From Barthelona sp. PAP020 (taxonomy: Eukaryota; Metamonada: BaSk clade): a stretch of DNA of 20,364 nucleotides. The DNA lies in the NCBI GenBank assembly GCA_040182905.1, contig JARQWU010000190.1, positions 1-20,364 of the forward strand, written 5' to 3'. Within the stretch, counting starts at the first letter, position 1. Each line of letters opens with the position of its first letter. This document shows positions 17,904 to 20,364 of this stretch, piece after piece. A program made the position numbers and the translations under genes. The notes below the pieces were generated by a model. That model was not told the DNA's origin and did not search any database. It was given only the letters and a program-made list of their open reading frames with translations.

Positions 17904-19400
17904 ATGGAAACTGCATTTATTGATTGGTTAAAGGCTATTGAAGTATTGGATAATGATTTTGAACAGAATTTCAATTCTTTAAGTAGAACAATCATACCAA
18001 ACAATGTTTTAATCAAGATAGCACCCGATTATTTTAAAACCAACAGATCAATTGAATTTGATAATAATAGCAAATTGAAATCGTATTGGACCAACATATT
18101 GAAAGATGTACAAAAATATTATATAGATATTTTAGGTGTAAATCAACCCAAATTTGGCTTAAAAACTAATGATTTTTATTCCAATGATGAAGAACTTGTG
18201 ACTAAAAGTCTTTTAAGGTATTTTAAATTGGCATTACTAATTGCAATCAAATGTGAAAATTCTGAAACGATGGTTCAAGCTATTTTGAGACTAAATAATG
18301 ATTCCCAACAATATTTAATGGCTGCTGTACAAGATATGATGAGTGAGTTTCCTATCGGATTGGAGACAAGACAACCAAATGAAGATGAAGTTAATGGTGA
18401 TCAAATGGAAGAAAGAGAACGTTCTGTGTCGTTTGATGTGAATATAGATGATTATAAGGTGGAGATTACATCATTGAAGAAACAATTGCGGAAAGTAGAC
18501 GAGATTCTTGCTACGAAGGATGTGGTTATTGCTGATTTGGAAAAGGAAGTGTTTGAATTGAAAAAAGAAAAGGAAACGTTTCAAGAACAAATTGTTGGAT
18601 TAACTATTGATGGAAAAACAAAAGAAGAAGAATTAAATAAGCTAAAGATTCAATGTGATAAGCAAATAATGGAAATTGAGAAGTTAACCAGTGAAACGGC
18701 ATTGTTACAGATTGATTTAAAAGGTTTAAATGTTGATAGTGAAGAGTTAAAGACATTAAGAAAACAGGTAAGTGACCTTTCGAAAGAAAAAGAGACTTTG
18801 ACATCCAAAATAGAAACACTTGAAGAAGCTAATAACAATAATGGTGATAGAAATGATACAGCAATGGATATGGACATGGATATGGACATGGACATGGGAA
18901 TGAACATGGGAATGAATATGGAAATGAATTCGATGTTGGAAGTCTCTGAACTTAAGACGAAAAATGAGCAACTTGAAAAAGAAGTGAGAAAATTGCAGGT
19001 TCTTTTATCTGCAACCAATTCAACAGATATTGATGAGTTTGAGAAGTTGAAAAATGAAAATGAAGCATTAAAGATAAGTTTAAATGACATTCAAAAACAA
19101 TTTATTGATCTTCAAACGGAGTTGGCAACTGTCAAGCAACAATCAAATAAAGTAGTTGACACAGAAGTTGTTGATAATGTTTCGTCCGAGGACAATGTAA
19201 ATTTTGAAGAGTTGAATGATGAATTAACTTCTCTACATCATGAAAGGGAACTTTTGGTTGGCGCATTTAGGGAATTAGCCAAAGTTCAAGCAACACTTGA
19301 ACTTCCTGCCAACTTGCTTAAGATGGCTCATCATCCAATGCCAAAGCCAGAATGTTGGTTGACAAAAAGGAACGATAAAAAATGGTGGGATAATCTTTGA
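17904..19400 (+). CDS. Hook-like microtubule-motor adaptor (N-terminal Hook domain plus coiled coil)
   Basis: The protein has 498 residues from ATG 17904 to TGA. Residues 1-150 match the calponin-homology-like Hook domain in order and spacing: a FIDWLKAI start, YWTNILKDVQKYYIDILG (61-78), LLRYFKLALLIAIKCENSE (103-121), then ILRLNNDSQQYLMAAVQDMMS (127-147). In known Hooks this domain binds the dynein light intermediate chain. Heptad-like coiled coil runs about 183-312 and 345-412. It is broken at 321-344 by a Met-Asp/Met-Gly/Met-Asn repeat. The C-terminal segment EREL-LVGAF at 447-455 and CWLTKRN at 484-490 faintly recalls the conserved end of animal Hooks, where FTS/AKTIP and cargo factors bind. 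It is shorter than animal Hooks (about 700-730 residues). No membrane segment. Likely role: linking vesicles or other cargo to cytoplasmic dynein. A related coiled-coil protein with a Hook domain (CCDC88-like) is the main alternative. Confidence 0.8.
   Translation: METAFIDWLKAIEVLDNDFEQNFNSLSRTIIPNNVLIKIAPDYFKTNRSIEFDNNSKLKSYWTNILKDVQKYYIDILGVNQPKFGLKTNDFYSNDEELVTKSLLRYFKLALLIAIKCENSETMVQAILRLNNDSQQYLMAAVQDMMSEFPIGLETRQPNEDEVNGDQMEERERSVSFDVNIDDYKVEITSLKKQLRKVDEILATKDVVIADLEKEVFELKKEKETFQEQIVGLTIDGKTKEEELNKLKIQCDKQIMEIEKLTSETALLQIDLKGLNVDSEELKTLRKQVSDLSKEKETLTSKIETLEEANNNNGDRNDTAMDMDMDMDMDMGMNMGMNMEMNSMLEVSELKTKNEQLEKEVRKLQVLLSATNSTDIDEFEKLKNENEALKISLNDIQKQFIDLQTELATVKQQSNKVVDTEVVDNVSSEDNVNFEELNDELTSLHHERELLVGAFRELAKVQATLELPANLLKMAHHPMPKPECWLTKRNDKKWWDNL
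18864..18935 (+). repeat. In-frame hexamer/dodecamer repeat coding Met-Asp and Met-Gly-Met-Asn
   Basis: Five ATGGAY hexamers are followed by two ATGGGAATGAAY dodecamers and ATGGAAATGAAT. Together they give 12 methionines in 24 residues (321-344) of the Hook-like protein. The repeat stays in frame, so copy-number change would not disrupt the gene. It sits exactly where the coiled coil is interrupted and probably forms a flexible acidic hinge. Confidence 0.9.
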
Positions 19401-20192
19401 GCTGCTATTAAAATCTAAAGGAGGGTTTCTAGTGTTCGTTATAAAACGCATACATTTCACTTGAAGGACAATATAAACGTGTTTTGTCATTTTCTTTTTT
19501 AACCTTTGAAGATGGCTTAAATTCTGGGGATTTGCTGTCAGAAAGTAGAAGGATTTCACTCCAAAAGCAATACAAAGTGTTTATGGTTTTTCTTGCACTT
19601 TTATATTATTGGGTATCAAAATTGAAAATCTCAAGCAAACGAGCAAAATCGTAAGAATTCTAAGACTAGAAAAACAAGCGCTACTTCGCCAAAGAATATC
19701 AGAGTTTTACAAAAAGAAACTTAAGTGGAGACATTTGAAAGGAATCAAAGGGCTAAAGGAAACTATTACACTTTTCTGCACATACACGCCCTATCTAAAC
19801 CGGAAACACAACAACATAATCCAAGAATAGATGTTATTTATGTCCATATTCTTCTTTTAGTATTGAGTCAAAAATAAAGAAATGAAAAAGGATGAAAGAA
19901 AAATTCCATTCAATTTCTTTTTTTTTTTTTTCATTTTGGCTAATTATTTTGAAACTCTTCTCTCTTGCCAATGTGGTGTAGTTAGTAGCATTCTCACCGA
20001 TTTTAATGATGCAGTTGTTGACTTAAAGATATTTGAGAGGTCTTCGTGCAATTCGAAGTGTTGGCTTTCTTTTTATGATTTCAAAGAATTCACCCCTTCA
20101 ATTCACTTGACGAAAGATTAAACATAAAACAACAGCCTTTGCTTCACACGACAATAATAATAAATGTTTATAAAGATCTTTATTGTTCTCGG
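19401..20192. other. Intergenic region with no confident gene; possible exon debris
   Basis: This is the 3' flank of the Hook-like gene plus about 0.7 kb of uncertain DNA. A 79-codon plus-strand ATG frame at 19882-20121 passes through a 14-T run (giving FNFFFFFFIL) and has no family signature, so I do not call it. A 73-codon plus-strand frame at 19609-19830 lacks an ATG at its start. The same DNA at 19944-20072 holds an open minus-strand frame listed separately. No tRNA or clear repeat is seen. Confidence 0.45.
19944..20072 (-). other. Open minus-strand frame, possible 3' exon or gene remnant
   Basis: Forty-two codons end in TAA (19946-19944); an in-frame stop (20075-20073) lies just upstream and there is no early ATG. 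The product has a plausible amphipathic helix (FELHEDLSNIFKSTTASLK) and a basic end (HWQERRVSK). Its composition is less low-complexity than spacer translations. If real, it must be an exon, joined to upstream sequence at an AG such as the one near 20070, or a decayed gene end. No family is recognised. Confidence 0.2.
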
Positions 20193-20318
20193 TTAGAGTT
20201 TGGGGGTACTTGCAACTGAATCGTTTTGCGTGGATGGTTCAGAAGTATTCGTAGCAAAGCGGACGGATTTCACGTTAGGTACAAGAAAAGGTATACGAAA
20301 GCTTTTATATACGGTGTG
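20193..20318 (-). CDS. Possible C-terminal exon of a gene entering from the right edge
   Basis: A minus-strand frame of 42 codons ends at TAA (20195-20193) with a Ser/Thr-rich tail (TNTSEPSTQNDSVASTPKL), typical of a natural protein end. An AATAAA follows 12 bases after the stop on that strand. GC content is clearly higher than in the neighbouring spacer. The frame is closed upstream by TAA (20321-20319) and has no ATG, so a gene would need a splice acceptor, for example the AG after the TATAAAAG run near 20304, or a frameshift. Another minus frame is open from the window edge to 20270. Evidence is thin. Confidence 0.3.
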   Translation of the reverse strand, partial: HTVYKSFRIPFLVPNVKSVRFATNTSEPSTQNDSVASTPKL

Positions 20319-20364
20319 TTATTGAAATGAGTAGTTGGGAAAGCCTTGAATTTGAATCCTGGCT

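Noticed and set aside
18650-19090. 146-codon minus-strand frame with a His-alternating stretch
   Set aside because: It is the antisense shadow of the Hook-like gene; its His/Ser periodicity simply mirrors the Met-Asp repeat.
19882-20121. 79-codon plus-strand frame beginning with ATG
   Set aside because: It runs through a 14-T tract giving a run of Phe, has no recognisable motif, and overlaps a minus-strand frame whose product looks more protein-like.
20335-20364. tRNA-like 3' end (TTTGAATCCTGGCT)
   Set aside because: The T-arm stem does not pair around a TTCRA-type loop and no acceptor or anticodon arm is visible before the window ends.
1-20364. CRISPR array, insertion sequence or prophage
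   Set aside because: No regularly spaced repeats, transposase-like frames or phage genes are seen, and the genes are eukaryotic in type.

Overview
The window reads as a gene-dense, AT-rich stretch of a unicellular eukaryote's nuclear genome. Large single-exon genes are separated by very AT-rich spacers that carry long A and T runs. TAA, TAG and TGA all close long genes, so the code looks standard and common ciliate codes are excluded. The proteins are eukaryotic in type: a kinase-like domain, a beta-propeller plus helical solenoid with a RING-like end, a TIG/cadherin-like/laminin-G-like surface protein, a helical-repeat protein and a Hook-type dynein-adaptor candidate. Beside them lies a 1,525-residue iron-sulfur protein of a family typical of strict anaerobes (2-hydroxyacyl-CoA dehydratase activase plus dehydratase-like parts). 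Together this suggests an anaerobic or microaerophilic protist with few introns. A parabasalid such as a Tritrichomonas relative is my best guess, but Heterolobosea, Entamoeba-like or other anaerobic protists are not excluded. The species call is inference.

Layout. Minus strand: a truncated kinase-like gene (1-503, running off the left edge), a 1.27 kb gap with one clear inverted repeat, a 1,054-residue propeller/solenoid protein (1773-4937), and a 1,626-residue type I membrane protein (5299-10179). A 542-bp head-to-head intergenic region (10180-10721) follows, with a 19-T run and a 14-bp tandem repeat. Plus strand: an alpha-solenoid protein (10722-12752), the activase/dehydratase fusion (13036-17613, alternative start 12988) and a Hook-like coiled-coil protein (17904-19400). 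The last kilobase has no confident gene. Two short open minus-strand frames there could be the 3' exons of a gene entering from the right.

The genes do not form an obvious pathway; each seems to have its own promoter and 3' end. The fusion protein looks like a complete ATP-driven low-potential electron-transfer enzyme in one chain. The Hook-like protein points to microtubule-motor cargo transport. The propeller/solenoid protein may belong to a membrane-tethering or coat complex. The TIG/cadherin-like protein is a candidate adhesion receptor.
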